This document shows, one piece after another, positions 49,224 to 61,115 of a stretch of 64,000 bases of DNA. The DNA is from Rehmannia glutinosa (Eukaryota > Streptophyta > Magnoliopsida > Lamiales > Orobanchaceae), in NCBI GenBank assembly GCA_016081115.2, contig JABTTQ020000683.1:310021-374020 (forward strand). The letters are read 5' to 3'. The notes below the pieces were generated by a model. It worked only from the letters and a program-made list of their open reading frames with translations, was not told the DNA's origin and did no database searches. The first letter of the stretch is position 1. The number at the start of each line of letters is the position of its first letter. Made by a program: the position numbers and the translations under genes.

Positions 49224-49241
49224 TCCCCGGCAACGGTGCCA
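49224..49241 (-). other. primer-binding site, tRNA-Asp, copy 1
   Basis: The minus strand reads TGGCACCGTTGCCGGGGA, one mismatch from the tRNA-Asp complement, 6 bp inside the LTR at 49248. Confidence 0.75.
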
Positions 49242-49247
49242 AAAACT

Positions 49248-51463
49248 TGTCCGCCTTATTTTTTAGCTTCACCGCAAGTGTACGGTGCAGTTTATAGAAT
49301 AGGGTTAGCAAGGTCGAATCCACAGGGACTAATAAATTAATGTACTAAGTACTGGATTATAATAGCCTTATTTTTATCTAGACTATCGAATTTGAGATGG
49401 ATTGGTTTTATTAACACTAAAGCAGAAATTTATCCTAAAAGAAACAAAGCAAAGAGTGGATTAAAAGATCAAGTATGAATGAATGGATTCCTGGGTTATG
49501 GTTTAAGTTAATATTCCCTTTTATTATCAGATTAATCAAACCAAAGTTAAACGTATTCTTCCCTATAGACCAATCACAAAAGTAATTTACCCTCTCTCTC
49601 GAGATGCATGTAAAAGCATTGATTGGAATATCTATGCTAGCATCTCTAATCAACATGAAATATCCAACTCCCAAAAGTTCAAAAGATTATAAAACCTCAC
49701 AAATATTCACAGACTTCTCAATCATGCAAGATATTTGTGTCAAGTACTCATAGATCTAGTATTGAAACTCATCGGTTAGAATTATGAATCAATACATCAG
49801 ACAAGTTAAACCAAACGCGTTTTGATAAAACAAGAATTAAAGCAAAGTACTTGAATAGGATTGGAAAACATTAACTTCAATTGCAATTAATCATCAAATA
49901 AAAGTATCCATTAACATACTCCCAAACCCGGGAATCACAAGAAATTTAGCCAGACATAGAAAATAAATAATCCATAGACAATTTATTCATGTTCATGTCT
50001 AACTAATTGAATGATAAAAATACTATGGAATGAGTGAACTCGGGAATGTTGACGATCTCTCGATCTATCTTCAATCATTGAAGGTGTGGTTGCGATCTTG
50101 ATCGATCTCTCCGAATCTCCGGTGGAAGATTGCTCTTTTCTCTGCTTTCTAGGGAAAAAATCAGCGCGTCTTTGTTTGTGGCCACCCCGTCTCTATTTGT
50201 ACTCTGTTTTGGGTCAAAACCTAGTTGGAAATCTGTCAAACTCTGTTTTCCCGCACAGACGCACGGGTCGTGCGCCTAGCGCACGCCCAGCCCGTGCTAG
50301 GTGCCGCAGGAAATTGTCTTTTGCTGAAGGGCGCACGGGCAATGTGCTAATGCACGACCAGCCCGTGCGTCATCCAACGTCCGAATTTGCTTATGTGGTC
50401 TTCATAAGAGTTGTAGTTCTCTCTCTTAGCTTTCCATAGCCACTTAAATCAGCTCAATATGAATTTTGTAAAGAGAGTTATGGCCAAAATACTAAACCCT
50501 GCCAGCGCTGGAAATTCCAGACGCGTTTGGACGTTCCTTGAGATAAATCCCCTCTTTTTTTGATCATCCATGCTTCTTTTGACACACGAATCATTACTAT
50601 GACTCTAGACTCAATACAATTGGCTTCCAATTGGGTGTAATCGCTCGATTCTTGATGCTTCTAGGTCGCAATGCTCGTATCACAAAATCACTCCAAATAT
50701 CGTTAAATTTCTACAAAACGAGCAAAGCGTAATACATTTTCCACAAAGAGCGAATATATACCATTTCATATGATTTATTGGATGTTTATAAACAATTATA
50801 ACCATAAATATGCCCTAAAATACATGCAAAACTCACACTAAGCAAACCCCCAAACTTAAACTGTTGACAGTCCCGGTCAACGCTTTATAAACAAGACAAA
50901 ACACAAATGGAAGTAATGAAAAGCAAATCAAGAATAACGCATCACAATTCATGTCGTTTATCCATAGACGTCAAGCAACAAATCAACCAAGCTTCAAAAA
51001 TCTGACATTGAGCACAAGTCATTTAAAACCATGGCAAATACTTCAAATCACGCCTCTCATGGATCAAGTGTATACTCTCCTCTCTAGAATAATAAGGGAC
51101 GTGTATTCGCTCAAATCATATCAATGTTGAAGAATTACCATAGGCTTGCAAATCGTCTCAAATCTCCGCCACTCGATTGTATGCAATTCACAAATCAGAA
51201 AGGACTTTGTTTATGGTTTTAATGAAGGCTCTTTGGGTAAGGTGGGGAAATATGGATAAAGTGACTCAAACTCAAGCATATAGATTGGTAAGCACATCGT
51301 TTTTCTCAAACAATTATTTTTATTTAAATCAACTATGTACCCCCAATTACCTTTTATTCTATCACATCTCTATTTCTCCATTCTTTTCATACAATTTATT
51401 CTCCTACGCCTTACATCACAATTTTCAGCCTATATGTTCTTTTACGGCCAACTCACTTTTGTC
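49248..51463 (-). repeat. full LTR, middle copy of the array
   Basis: About 2.2 kb; aligns with 53433-55641 at high identity over its length. The exact right end is blurred, because ACTTTTG is followed by TCTTTGTCG rather than CA. Contains GCACGGG/CCCGTGC phrases at about 50257-50370. Confidence 0.75.
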
Positions 51464-52542
51464 TTTGTCGTTTTTTTCGACTCTTTGTGAGTATTCTTCC
51501 TTTTCCTCATTTTCTTCCTTTATTCCCAATCACCCAATATACACTATTTTCTAACTTCTCAATACCCTTTCATTCAACCCTTTATTCAATCCCTATACTC
51601 AATGCTATACGCTCGAGCTCAGGGTAACAGATATATCAAATTAAGGCTTAAGGCTTGAAATGTGGCTACCAAAAAATCAGGCAATAGGCTCAAATTGGCT
51701 AACTAGGGAAATTAAATATCATTAGGTAGGCAAAATGCTTGAAAGGCTTAACAAAAATGGCCTAAAATCATTTTCATAAATTGCATACAACATGTGACTT
51801 CAACGGAGATACCATAGCAAGTTCTAGAATTCATATTAACATGAATGACACGCTCAATCAACAAACAAGACTGCATTTAATGAAAGCAGTAAAGGCTCAA
51901 AAAGCTCACAGGCTTGCAATTGCGTAATTCAAAGCATATCAACCATGATTTCAATATTCACATGCTCCATATCGTCTATTCTCAATCCGATCAACTCACG
52001 CTCAACACCCAATTCAAAACAACACAAACTATTCAACGAATGCTCCCAGGATCACAACTAGCACACAATAGCGGTCCACTCACTCCCTAAAAACCTAAGA
52101 AAGCAATAAACGTGCTAAAATCATAAATAAGCATCTAATGCAATGCAACCTATATGCTCTAAATGAAACTATATGAATGCAATTTTTTTTTGCCACACCC
52201 TTCAAATCAAAATAACTATCTCTCCCCCCAAACTTGAATGAAATTATATCGCATACAAGGAAAGATAGAATTTCAATAAAGAAAAGTGTGGATTGAGAAT
52301 GCATACCTGAATTCGTGACCTAATAATGCTTCACAATGAATCGACGACGGCCGCCGCTGCCTCTATGAGGCCCCTTTTCAAATTTTTTTTTAGGGAAAGC
52401 AAAAAATCATAACTTATGAAAGCAATAAGAAATCCTAACCTAGCAAAGGGAAAAAACATGGGAAGAAATAAAAAAGAAACCGTTGGGTTGCCTCCCAACA
52501 AGCGCTTCATTTAACGCTCATAGCTTAACGCCTTTGTAACTC
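51464..52542 (-). other. internal sequence of the LTR array, copy 2
   Basis: On the minus strand 51464-51545 is purine-rich and adjoins the LTR, as expected for a polypurine tract. The rest is non-coding. The empty CCTAA site is at 52094-52098 and the hairpin motif at 52482-52499. Confidence 0.55.
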
Positions 52543-53187
52543 TCATGAATTTGTGCCTCCTTTGAATGCATATATTAGCTGCTTTGGGCCATGGTCAAGT
52601 GCCAAATTTGCATTGTTGGCACCTAATATTGCATACTTGGGATTTCCAAGTAAGGATTGGAGTCCTGGTGTTGGAACTTTTTGATTTGAGTTACGCGCAT
52701 GTTGTTCGTGCGCGTGCGTATAGTTTGTGCTCGTCTCATTCTGGAATAGTTTTCTTATGGCATCTCGCACGCGCTGCTCGGACCTACACGCACGGTTTGT
52801 GTATTCCTTGTCCTGTTTTTGCTCCATTTCGGTACCACACACGGATTGAAAGTGCATAGACACACAGTCCGTGTTTGGTCCCGAATTTTCTTGCTTTTCC
52901 AGGATCTTTGACTCCTCGTGTCCGGTACCACTCCTTAGATGAATGTCACTACATTGTTCCTTTGGGTTGAATTCAGTGTTGCTCGAAAACTGGCCCTTTT
53001 GATGTTGTCCACCAACGATCGTAGCTAATTGGCTAATCTGGGTTCCAAGATTTTCCAATTGTGTGCCCAGAGTGTTAGCCAATTGTACTATTTTGTCCAG
53101 CTTAGCCTCATGTTTGTTGAACCGGTTCCTTGTTTCATTCATAAATGCGGTGAGGACGTCCTCCATAGATGGCTTTGCCTCCGGCTA
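52543..53187 (-). pseudogene. Athila-like Gag C-terminal fragment, copy 2
   Basis: A 207-codon frame from MEDVLTAFMNETRNRFNKHE, nearly identical to 48359-49075. A TAG at 53185-53187 replaces the codon just after the PEV/PEA region, so the N-terminal part read in copy 1 is cut off. Confidence 0.7.
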
Positions 53188-53408
53188 ATAGTACGTAGGA
53201 GTAGGATTATTCCAGTAATTATAGAAATTCAAGTTATTGAAATAATTGGCTTCCTCCATCAGAGCGGGTGTTCATGCACTACCTGAACCAACTCAAAGAA
53301 ACAAAACAAATAACGTAGGAGTAGAATTAAATAAAATGAAAAGAAAAAAAATATCTAAATTAAAAATAATTATATTTATCGCAATATTAGTACTAAAAAT
53401 TTAATTAG

Positions 53409-53426
53409 TCCCCGACAACGGCGCCA
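53409..53426 (-). other. primer-binding site, tRNA-Asp, copy 2
   Basis: The minus strand reads TGGCGCCGTTGTCGGGGA, one mismatch from the tRNA-Asp complement, 6 bp inside the LTR at 53433. Confidence 0.75.
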
Positions 53427-53432
53427 AAAACT

Positions 53433-55641
53433 TGTTCGCCTTATTTTTTAGTTTCACCGCAAGTGTACGATGCAGTTTATAGAATAGGGTTAGCAAGGTC
53501 GAATCCACAGGGACTAATAAATTAATGTACTAAGTACTGGATTATAATAGCCTTATTTTTATCTAGACTATCGAATTTGAGATGGATTGGTTTTGGTTTT
53601 ATTAACACTAAAGCAGAAATTTATCCTAAAAGAAACAAAGCAAAGAGTGGATTAAAAGATCAAGTATGAATGAATAGATTCCTGGGTTATGGTTTCAGTT
53701 AATATCCCCTTTTATTATCAGATTAATCAAACTAAAGTTAAACGTATTCTTCCCTATAGACCAATCACAAAAGTAATTTACCCTCTCTCTCGAGATGCAT
53801 GTAAAAGCGTTGATTGGAATATCTATGCTAGCATCTCTAATCAACATGAAATATCCAACTCCCAAAAGTTCAAAAGATTATAAAGCCTCACAAATATTCA
53901 CAGACTTCTCAATCATGCAAGATATTTGTGTCAAGTACTCATAGATCTAGTATTGAAACTCATCGGTTAGAATTATGAATCAATACATCAGACAAGTTAA
54001 ACCAAACGCGTTTTGATAAAACAAGAATTAAAGTAAAGTACTTGAATAGGATTGGAAAACATTAACTTCAATTGCAATTAATCATCAAATAAAAGTATCC
54101 ATTAACATACTCCCAAACCCGGGAATCACAAGAAATTTAGCCAGACATAGAAAATAAATAATCCACAGACAAATTATTCATGTTCATGTCTAACTAATTG
54201 AATGACAAAAATACTATGGAATGAGTGAACTCGAGAATGTTGACGATCTCTCGATCTATCTTCAATCATTGAAGGTGTGGTTGCGGTCTTGATCGATCTC
54301 TCCAAATCTCCGGTGGAAGATTGCTCTTTTCTCTGCTTTCTAGGGCAAAAATTAGCGTGTCTTTTTTTGTACTCTGTTTTGGGTCAAAACCTAGTTGGAA
54401 ATCTGTCAAACTCTGTTTTCCCGCGCAGACGCATGGGTTGTGCACCTAGCGCACACCCAGCCCATGCTAGGTGCCGCAGGAAATTGTCTTTTGCTGAAGG
54501 GCGTACGGGCCGTGCGCTCACGCACGACCAGCCCGTGCGTCACCCAACGTCCGTATTTGCTTATGTGGTCTTCATAAGAGTTGTATCTCTCTCTCTCTCT
54601 TAGATTTCCATAGCCACTTGAATCAGCTCAATATCAATTTTGTAGAGAGAGTTATGGCCAAAATACTAAACCCTGCCAGCGCTGGAAATTCCAGACGCGT
54701 TTGGATGTTCCTTGAGATAAATCCCCTCTTTGTTTGATCATCCATGCTTCTTTTGACACACGAATCATTACTATGACTCTAGACTCAATACAATTTGCTT
54801 CCAATTGGGTGTAATCGCTCGATTCTTGATGCTTATAGGTCGCAATGCTCTTATTTGTCACAAAATCACTCCAAATATCGTTAAATTCCTACAAAACGAG
54901 CAAAGCGTAATATCTTTTCCACAAAGAACGAATATATACAATTTCATATGAGTTATTGCATGTTTGTAAACAATTATAACCATAAATATGCCCTAAAATA
55001 CATGCAAAACTCACACTAAACAAACCCCCAAACTTAAATCGTTGTGACCTTGGCCAATGCTTTATAAACAAGACAAAACACAAATGGAAGTAATGAAAAG
55101 CAAATCAAGAATAACGCATCACAATTCATGTCGTTTATCCATAGATGTCAAGCAACAAATCAACCAAGCTTCAAAAATCTGACACAGAGTACAAGTCAAT
55201 TAAAACCATGGCAAATACTTCAAATCACGCCTCTCATGGATCAAGTGTATACTCTCCTCTCTAGAATAATAAGGGACGTGTATTCGCTCAAATTATATCA
55301 ATGTTGAAGAATTACCATAGGCTTGCAAATCGTCTCAAATCTCCGCCACTCGATTGTATGCAATTCACAAATCAGAAAGGACTTTGTTTATGGTTTTAAT
55401 GAAGGCTCTTTGGGTAAGGTGGGGAAATATGGATAAAGTGACTCAAACTCAAGCGTATAGATTGGTAAGCACATCGTTTTTCTCAAACAATTATTCTTAT
55501 TCAAATCAACTATGTACCCCCAATCACCTTTTATTCTATCACATCTCTATTTCTCCATTCTTTTTCATACAATTTATTCTCTTACGCCTTACATCACAAT
55601 TTTCAGCCTATATGTTCTTTTACGGCCAACTCACTTTTGCA
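53433..55641 (-). repeat. 5' LTR of the array
   Basis: 2209 bp; plus-strand ends TGTTCGCC and CTTTTGCA. Followed by GTCGT, the probable TSD. A (CT)n run lies at about 54585-54600. Confidence 0.8.
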
Positions 55642-55960
55642 GTCGTGTTTTTTTTTATTTTAATTTTTAGATTTTAAAATAAATTTAATCAAATGAATAA
55701 ATTTCAAATTGAGAAAAATAAAAACTCTTTTTTTAAGAGTTAAAATAAGTTACATGACCAATTTGCTAATTAGATAAAGTTACATTACCATTTTTGCTCA
55801 TAACGGGCCATGTGCGAATCACGTGACCTTTTGTGGCCGGAATCTGTATTTCCGGTCAATTGAGGACCAAAATTGCGATAATTTTAAAGTTATAGGACTA
55901 AATTTGCAAAATACAAATCGGACAGGACCAAAATTACCAGCCTAATATTTTCCACCGATA

Positions 55961-56464
55961 TTTGTCATTTTCTATTTTGCTTCTGTTAGGGATATATATA
56001 TCTCATTGACAAGAAATATGCATATGGACACGTGTCACTGACGAATAGGCAAACATCACAGCTAAAATATACCTGCTAATAAGAACCACTCGTAAAAAAA
56101 TGTAGGAATAAAATTCTATAATTGGGGGAATTGGTATCACTTATTATAGAGTGAGGACCATAAAAGATTTGAAATCTCTTGACAATTACACAATGGTGAA
56201 GTCTTCAATCAAGAATGAATCACATATATACGTGGGACGTGGCCTATAACAATATGAAACGTTTATGTTTTTTGTAGCAATGTTTAACTCTACCATGATT
56301 TTTATGATAAAATATACAAAATAAGGTTCATCAAGTATATTTTCATTTTTATACTTATATTTTCTTCATCAAAATCATATTTAACAAAAAGATTTTCGCC
56401 AGTTTTCACCCAAAAACAATTCATGTTTCAAATGAATTGAAGATTGAATTATGTACGCAATCTC
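55961..56464. other. AT-rich sequence without a recognised feature
   Basis: No ORF with a recognisable domain and no element ends were found. Confidence 0.35.
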
Positions 56465-57129
56465 TTAGGCCATCTTCAACCCAAAATTCTATTTTAGCGC
56501 ATTCTACACCAAACTTAAAATCCATATCCAACCTTCTACTTCAAGGTGCATTAAAAAGAATATTCTTTGAATATTCCTTATTATTTCAAGACAAAACTAT
56601 TTTATTAAAAAACAATTATGTATTAACATAGTTTATAAATACATATTTTGTTAATTAATAAGATTATATTATATGTTATTACATCTAATCTATACAACAT
56701 TAACTAATATGCATTATAAAAAAATAAATAATTAATAATATGATTTAAAAAAATAAATAAAAACTTGGCATTTGGCTGCATAAAACAAAAATAGACTAAT
56801 TAATAATACTACAAACATAGACGGTTAAATCACAAGTTGATAGTCATTTAATTCTTGTATTGATCACTTAATTGTCTTTTATATATTTATTAAACTTGAT
56901 ATTAAAATTTGAATTTAGTAATAATAATATTTTATATTACTAATAACATTATAAATAAAAATAATTAAATTTTATTAAAATTATTTATAAAATTATACCT
57001 AAAATTAGAATAATAGACAAGATATTATTACATATTTAAACATAATAAAAACAAATTAAAATAAAAAACAATTGGGATAGCGCCGGTACAGTGTTCCGCT
57101 AAAATTGATGCATCATTGTCCGTCACACC

Positions 57130-57661
57130 TGTTGAGAATTTTCCTTTTAATGTTGCAAATAAAATAGTTTCTTGCACATATATAACCAAATAACTTCAAG
57201 AAAAATTATTTTATAAATTAAGCTAATATAGATTCATGAAAAATAAAAGGCTGGCCTGCAGGAGTCACGCCACTTCACGCTATCCTAAGATCGTGATGGC
57301 CTCCCTCCGTGCAGGTTTTGACGGCTCACCACCACCCCAAGATAAAACCCCAGAAGGCCACGCCTATGTCTTCTATTATGAGCACGATCACAAAAAGACT
57401 AACGAACAAGACCTTATCACGTTGCGCAAATAAAATAATATTTTGAAGAGTTTTAGAATTGTAGATGTAAGCTTGTGAGTGCCTAACTAGACCCCTAAGA
57501 ACACATATATACAATGATAGGATTTTATTTGTAACAACAAATATTAAATAGAAAATAATTGGCTAATATGGGGTGTTACAAAATTTAATGGGAGGTTACA
57601 AAATTTATTCAATGAAAATATGGCTGTTGGAGTTTTAAAACAAAAACTTCAAATTGTAACA
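57130..57661 (-). repeat. 3' LTR of the copia element
   Basis: 532 bp. Next to it, on the minus strand, TTGTTGGGGAT at 57662-57672 is a possible polypurine tract. Confidence 0.9.
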
Positions 57662-57672
57662 ATCCCCAACAA

Positions 57673-58207
57673 GGTTTAAAACTTCAACATATATATAATA
57701 GAAATATAGTAGGACAACTAGATACTATGCAATGGGTGCAGGAGCTTTCCGGGCTTGAACCTACACTTAGTGTTGATGATTTACATTTGAGGGAACCATA
57801 ATGGACTACGCCTTGAATAGGTCCCTTGACCAAATTTCAATTCATCACACACACAGTATCGACATAGGTCTTTGTTCAAAGCGGGTTAGCGCTGTTAATG
57901 GCCATGCGCTCTAATCTTGATTCTCATGAGAGTCTCTAAGGTTTGCCCAAACCCATAGCCACGGCCTCATGGTAACCCTCATTTAGGTGAAACCTCCAAG
58001 GTTACGTATGACCTATACCCTGCAGAATTTCCGCCTTGGTCTCATTAAGGGTCAAAGCCCATCATCACATCACACTATATAGCACTATCACCATAGGGAT
58101 GGGAAGACGTTACACTTCTTATAAAGTAGTGCTAAATGAGTCACGCATTATAGGTTGTTCCTACCCATTGAACCTTTTTCATGGGGTCTCCAATCACAAA
58201 GGTTAGG
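57673..58207 (-). other. 3' untranslated region of the copia element
   Basis: Non-coding sequence between the RNase H stop and the 3' LTR. Nothing else recognised. Confidence 0.6.
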
Positions 58208-58983
58208 TTACTCCCGGAGGTGACTCCCTTGTGGGTGTATGCCCATCCCCCTCGATGATTCAAACATACCTTTATTTGGTAGACCTTTGGTTAAATTGTC
58301 TGTGAAATTCTTCTCAGATTTCACAAAATTAAGAGATATCACATCTCTCTTTAATAATGACTTCATACTTTTATATCTTGTTTGTAAATGTCTACTCATT
58401 TTCTTATTAGAATGTGTCTGCTTCACAAGATCAATTACAGCTTTACAATCACAGTGTATAGAAATGGCAAGTAAAAGTTTAAGAATTAGTGGAATATCAA
58501 GTAATAAATCTCTCAACCATTCAGCAGTTGTACAAGTTGTATCTAAAGCTATTAATCTAGCTTCTATTGTACTTCTAGATATAACAGTTTGTTTCTTAGA
58601 TCCCCAAGTTATTGCAGCTCCACCAAACATAAAAACAAATCCACTAGTTGACTAATCTCAGAGTTATCAGTAATCCAATTGGCATCACTATAAGAAATAT
58701 CTGGTCGAGTCCTATTGGTGAAATATAGTAATGACCCAATAATTTGAAAATACTTCAATTGAGATATAGGTTCACCCAAGTTTTTGTGTAAATGTACATT
58801 TGGATCATAAGGAGTAGAAACTGACTTGCAATCATAATAATTGAATTTCCTCAAGAATTTTTCGATAGAGTCAGATTGATTTAAAAAAATGCCTTCTTTT
58901 GCCATCCTAACTTTCATACCCAATATTATATGTGCTTCTCCTAAATCCTTCATCTCAAAGTTATTAGACAAATAAACTTTCAA
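58208..58983 (-). pseudogene. copia RT C-terminus and RNase H
   Basis: MKVYLSNNFEMKDLGEAHII and PISQLKYFQIIGSLLYFTNR continue RT. DANWITD is the start of RNase H. After a frame shift near 58620 come WGSKKQTVISRSTIEA, IHCDCKAVI and NFTDNLTKGLP. RNase H is the last copia domain. Confidence 0.85.
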
Positions 58984-60005
58984 TTTTCAATAAACTCCAA
59001 GTTTGACCCAAAAATTAATATGTCATCCACATATAAACATAATATTACACATCCACCATTTTCTTCCTTAAAATATATGCATTTATCATGTTCATTTGAC
59101 CTAAATCCATAACCTTGTATAACATCATTAAACTTTTCATGCCACTGTTTGGGTGCTTGTTTCAAACCATATAAAGATTTTACTAACTTACATACCTTAT
59201 GCTCTTGTCCTTTGACCTTAAAACCTCCAGGTTGTTCCATATAAATTTCTTCATCTAAATCACCATTTAAAAATGCAGTTTTGACATCCATTTGATATAT
59301 CATTAACTTATTTATAGATGCTAAAGCCAACAAGACCCTAATGCTTGAAATCCTAGCAACTGGAGAATAAGTATCAAAATAATCTATTCCTTCTTGTTGT
59401 GTAAATCTTTTCGCCACTAGCCTGGCCTTATACTTATCTATTGAACCATCAACCTTTAATTTCTTCTTAAAAGTCCATTTACACCCTATTGGTTTACTAC
59501 CAGGAGGTAAATCAAATAAAACCCAAGTATTATTTTGAAGAATATAATTATTTTCATCATTGATCGCTTCTTTCCAAAAAGGTGCATCTATTGAAGATAT
59601 TGCATCATCATAAGTTTGGGGATCTCCTTCAACTAAAAAGTTGATAAAGTCATCTCCAAAATTCTTGCTAACCTTAGTTCTTTTACTCCTTCTTAATTCT
59701 ACTAGTGTTTCTTCATTATTATCTAAAATTGCACTAGTAGATGATTCGCCTCTAGAAGGTTCAAGGTTTAACTTATAAGGTTCATATGGAATTCTAGTTT
59801 TAAAAGGAAAAATATCCTCAAAGTATGTGGCATCTTTAGCTTCAATGATAGTGTTATTAGAAATTCCATTAACTTCAGAATTGACCACTAAAAATCTATT
59901 TGCACTACTATTTTGAGCATATCCAATAAAAATAGCATCAACAGTCTTAGGTCCTATTTTCTTTCTCTTAAACTCATGTATGGCTACTTTTGCTAAGCAC
60001 CCCAC
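58980..60005 (-). pseudogene. copia integrase C-terminus and reverse transcriptase
   Basis: A 341-codon stretch. It starts with integrase C-terminal sequence (MGCLAKVAIHEFKRKKIGPK, then FIGYAQNS). RT follows: WTFKKKLKVDGSIDKYKARL, YSPVARISSIRVLLALAS, MDVKTAFLNGDLDEEIYMEQ and the catalytic CLYVDDILIFG. The catalytic residues are present, but the frame is cut at 58980. Confidence 0.9.
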
Positions 60006-60574
60006 ACTTTAAGAAAATTTAGTCTTGGAGCTCTCTTTTTCCATAACTCATAAGGAGTTCTATCTTTATCTTTAACAATCAAACGATTTAATATAAAACA
60101 AGAAGATAAAATAGCTTCACCCCACAAATTCTCAGGCGCTCCAGAATTTAACAACATTGCATTTACCATATCCATAAAAGTTCTATTCTTCCTTTCAGCT
60201 ACACCATTTGATTGGGGTGAATAAGGAGGTTTGAACTCGTGTATTATTCCATTATCTTCACAAAATTGTATCAATTCACCTGAAGAATATTCACCTCCTC
60301 TATCAGACCTAAGTTTCTTAATCCTTTTCTCTATTTGATTTTCAGCTTCAGTTTTATAAACCTTAAACTTTTCAAAAACTTCATCCTTAGATTTGATAAG
60401 ATAAATGTAATAATACTTAGAAAAATCATCAATAAATGTCACAAAATATTTATTTCCACCTCTAGTTGGAGATCTATTTGAATCACATACATCACTATGA
60501 ATAAGTTCCAAAATATATGAATTTCTTAGAACTGAATGATAAGGTCTTTTTTTTTTTGCTTTGCTTGTACACAT
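59993..60574 (-). pseudogene. copia integrase domain
   Basis: A 193-codon stretch carries the DDE core: HSDVCDS, FVTFIDDFSKYYYIY and, further on, YSPQSNGVAERKNRT with the catalytic Glu. PYELWKKRAP marks the end of the core. A frame shift near 60000 separates it from the following RT frame. It would insert cDNA, making the 5-bp TSD. Confidence 0.88.
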
Positions 60575-61115
60575 ATTTCACACTTATGATCAACCTTTAC
60601 TTGAGATCTTGGAATTAAATCTAAATCCATAAGTTTTTTAATTTTTCTATTACTAATGTGTCCCAACCTTTCATGCCATAAAATACTAGATTGGACATTA
60701 AAATAAGATTAGGACTCTCATTAACACCATCCACAATATTCAATTTAAATAATCCATCGCTTACAAATCCTTTTCCAATAAAAACATTATTTCTAGTGAT
60801 TACAACCTTATTTGACTCCATAACTAGCTTGTAACCACTTTGCACTAAACAAGATTCACTCACTAAATTTCTTCTAATATCAGGCGCATGCCGCACTGAA
60901 TCAAGAGTCAATATTTTCCCAGAAGTCATCTTGAGATCAACACTTCCAATCCCATGTATTTGTGCGGCAGTATTATTTCCTAGTATCACGCTTCCTCCAC
61001 TTGTATTCCGATAGGATTTAAATTTAGATTTATCAAAACAAACATGAATATTAGCTCCTGAGTCTAACCACCAATCATTATTTTGATATGTAAAGTTTAC
61101 TAAAGGAAATTTAGA
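60575..61115 (-). pseudogene. copia protease and pre-integrase domain
   Basis: The protease active site WWLDSGANIHVC lies near 61050-61075, followed by ILGNNTAAQIHGIGSVDL and RRNLVSESCL. The pre-integrase stretch near 60610-60680 (MKGWDTLVIEKLKNLW, frame-shifted) leads into integrase. The frame changes near 60990 and 60620. Confidence 0.8.

Larger units (their letters stand above)
42020..55646 (-). mobile_element. Athila-like LTR array, minus strand: LTR-internal-LTR-internal-truncated LTR
   Basis: Three LTR copies begin, on the plus strand, TGTTCGCCTTATT or TGTCCGCCTTATT at 42025, 49248 and 53433. Each full internal part (toward lower coordinates) starts with a tRNA-Asp primer site and holds a Gag-like frame. 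GTCAT (42020-42024) and GTCGT (55642-55646) look like a TSD with one later change. The array is longer than a normal element and probably arose by recombination between copies. A non-coding Athila-like element is nested at 42760-47864. Confidence 0.75.
41722..55960. mobile_element. fold-back element with ~260-bp arms, split by LTR elements
   Basis: 41745-42015 and 55690-55935 are inverted repeats sharing TAAAATTATCGCAATTTTGG, CTCAATTGACCGGAAATAC and CCGGCCACAAAAG. With the LTR array at 42025-55641 removed, the arms lie next to each other as a roughly 600-bp fold-back or MITE-like unit. The superfamily is unassigned and its outer TSD was not found. The left arm has a short internal duplication around AATGAGCAAAAATGG. 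Confidence 0.7.

Noticed and set aside
51177..55677. Plus-strand frames at 51177-51554 and 55354-55677 with similar start
   Set aside because: They lie in the two full LTRs of the array; the similarity is LTR identity.
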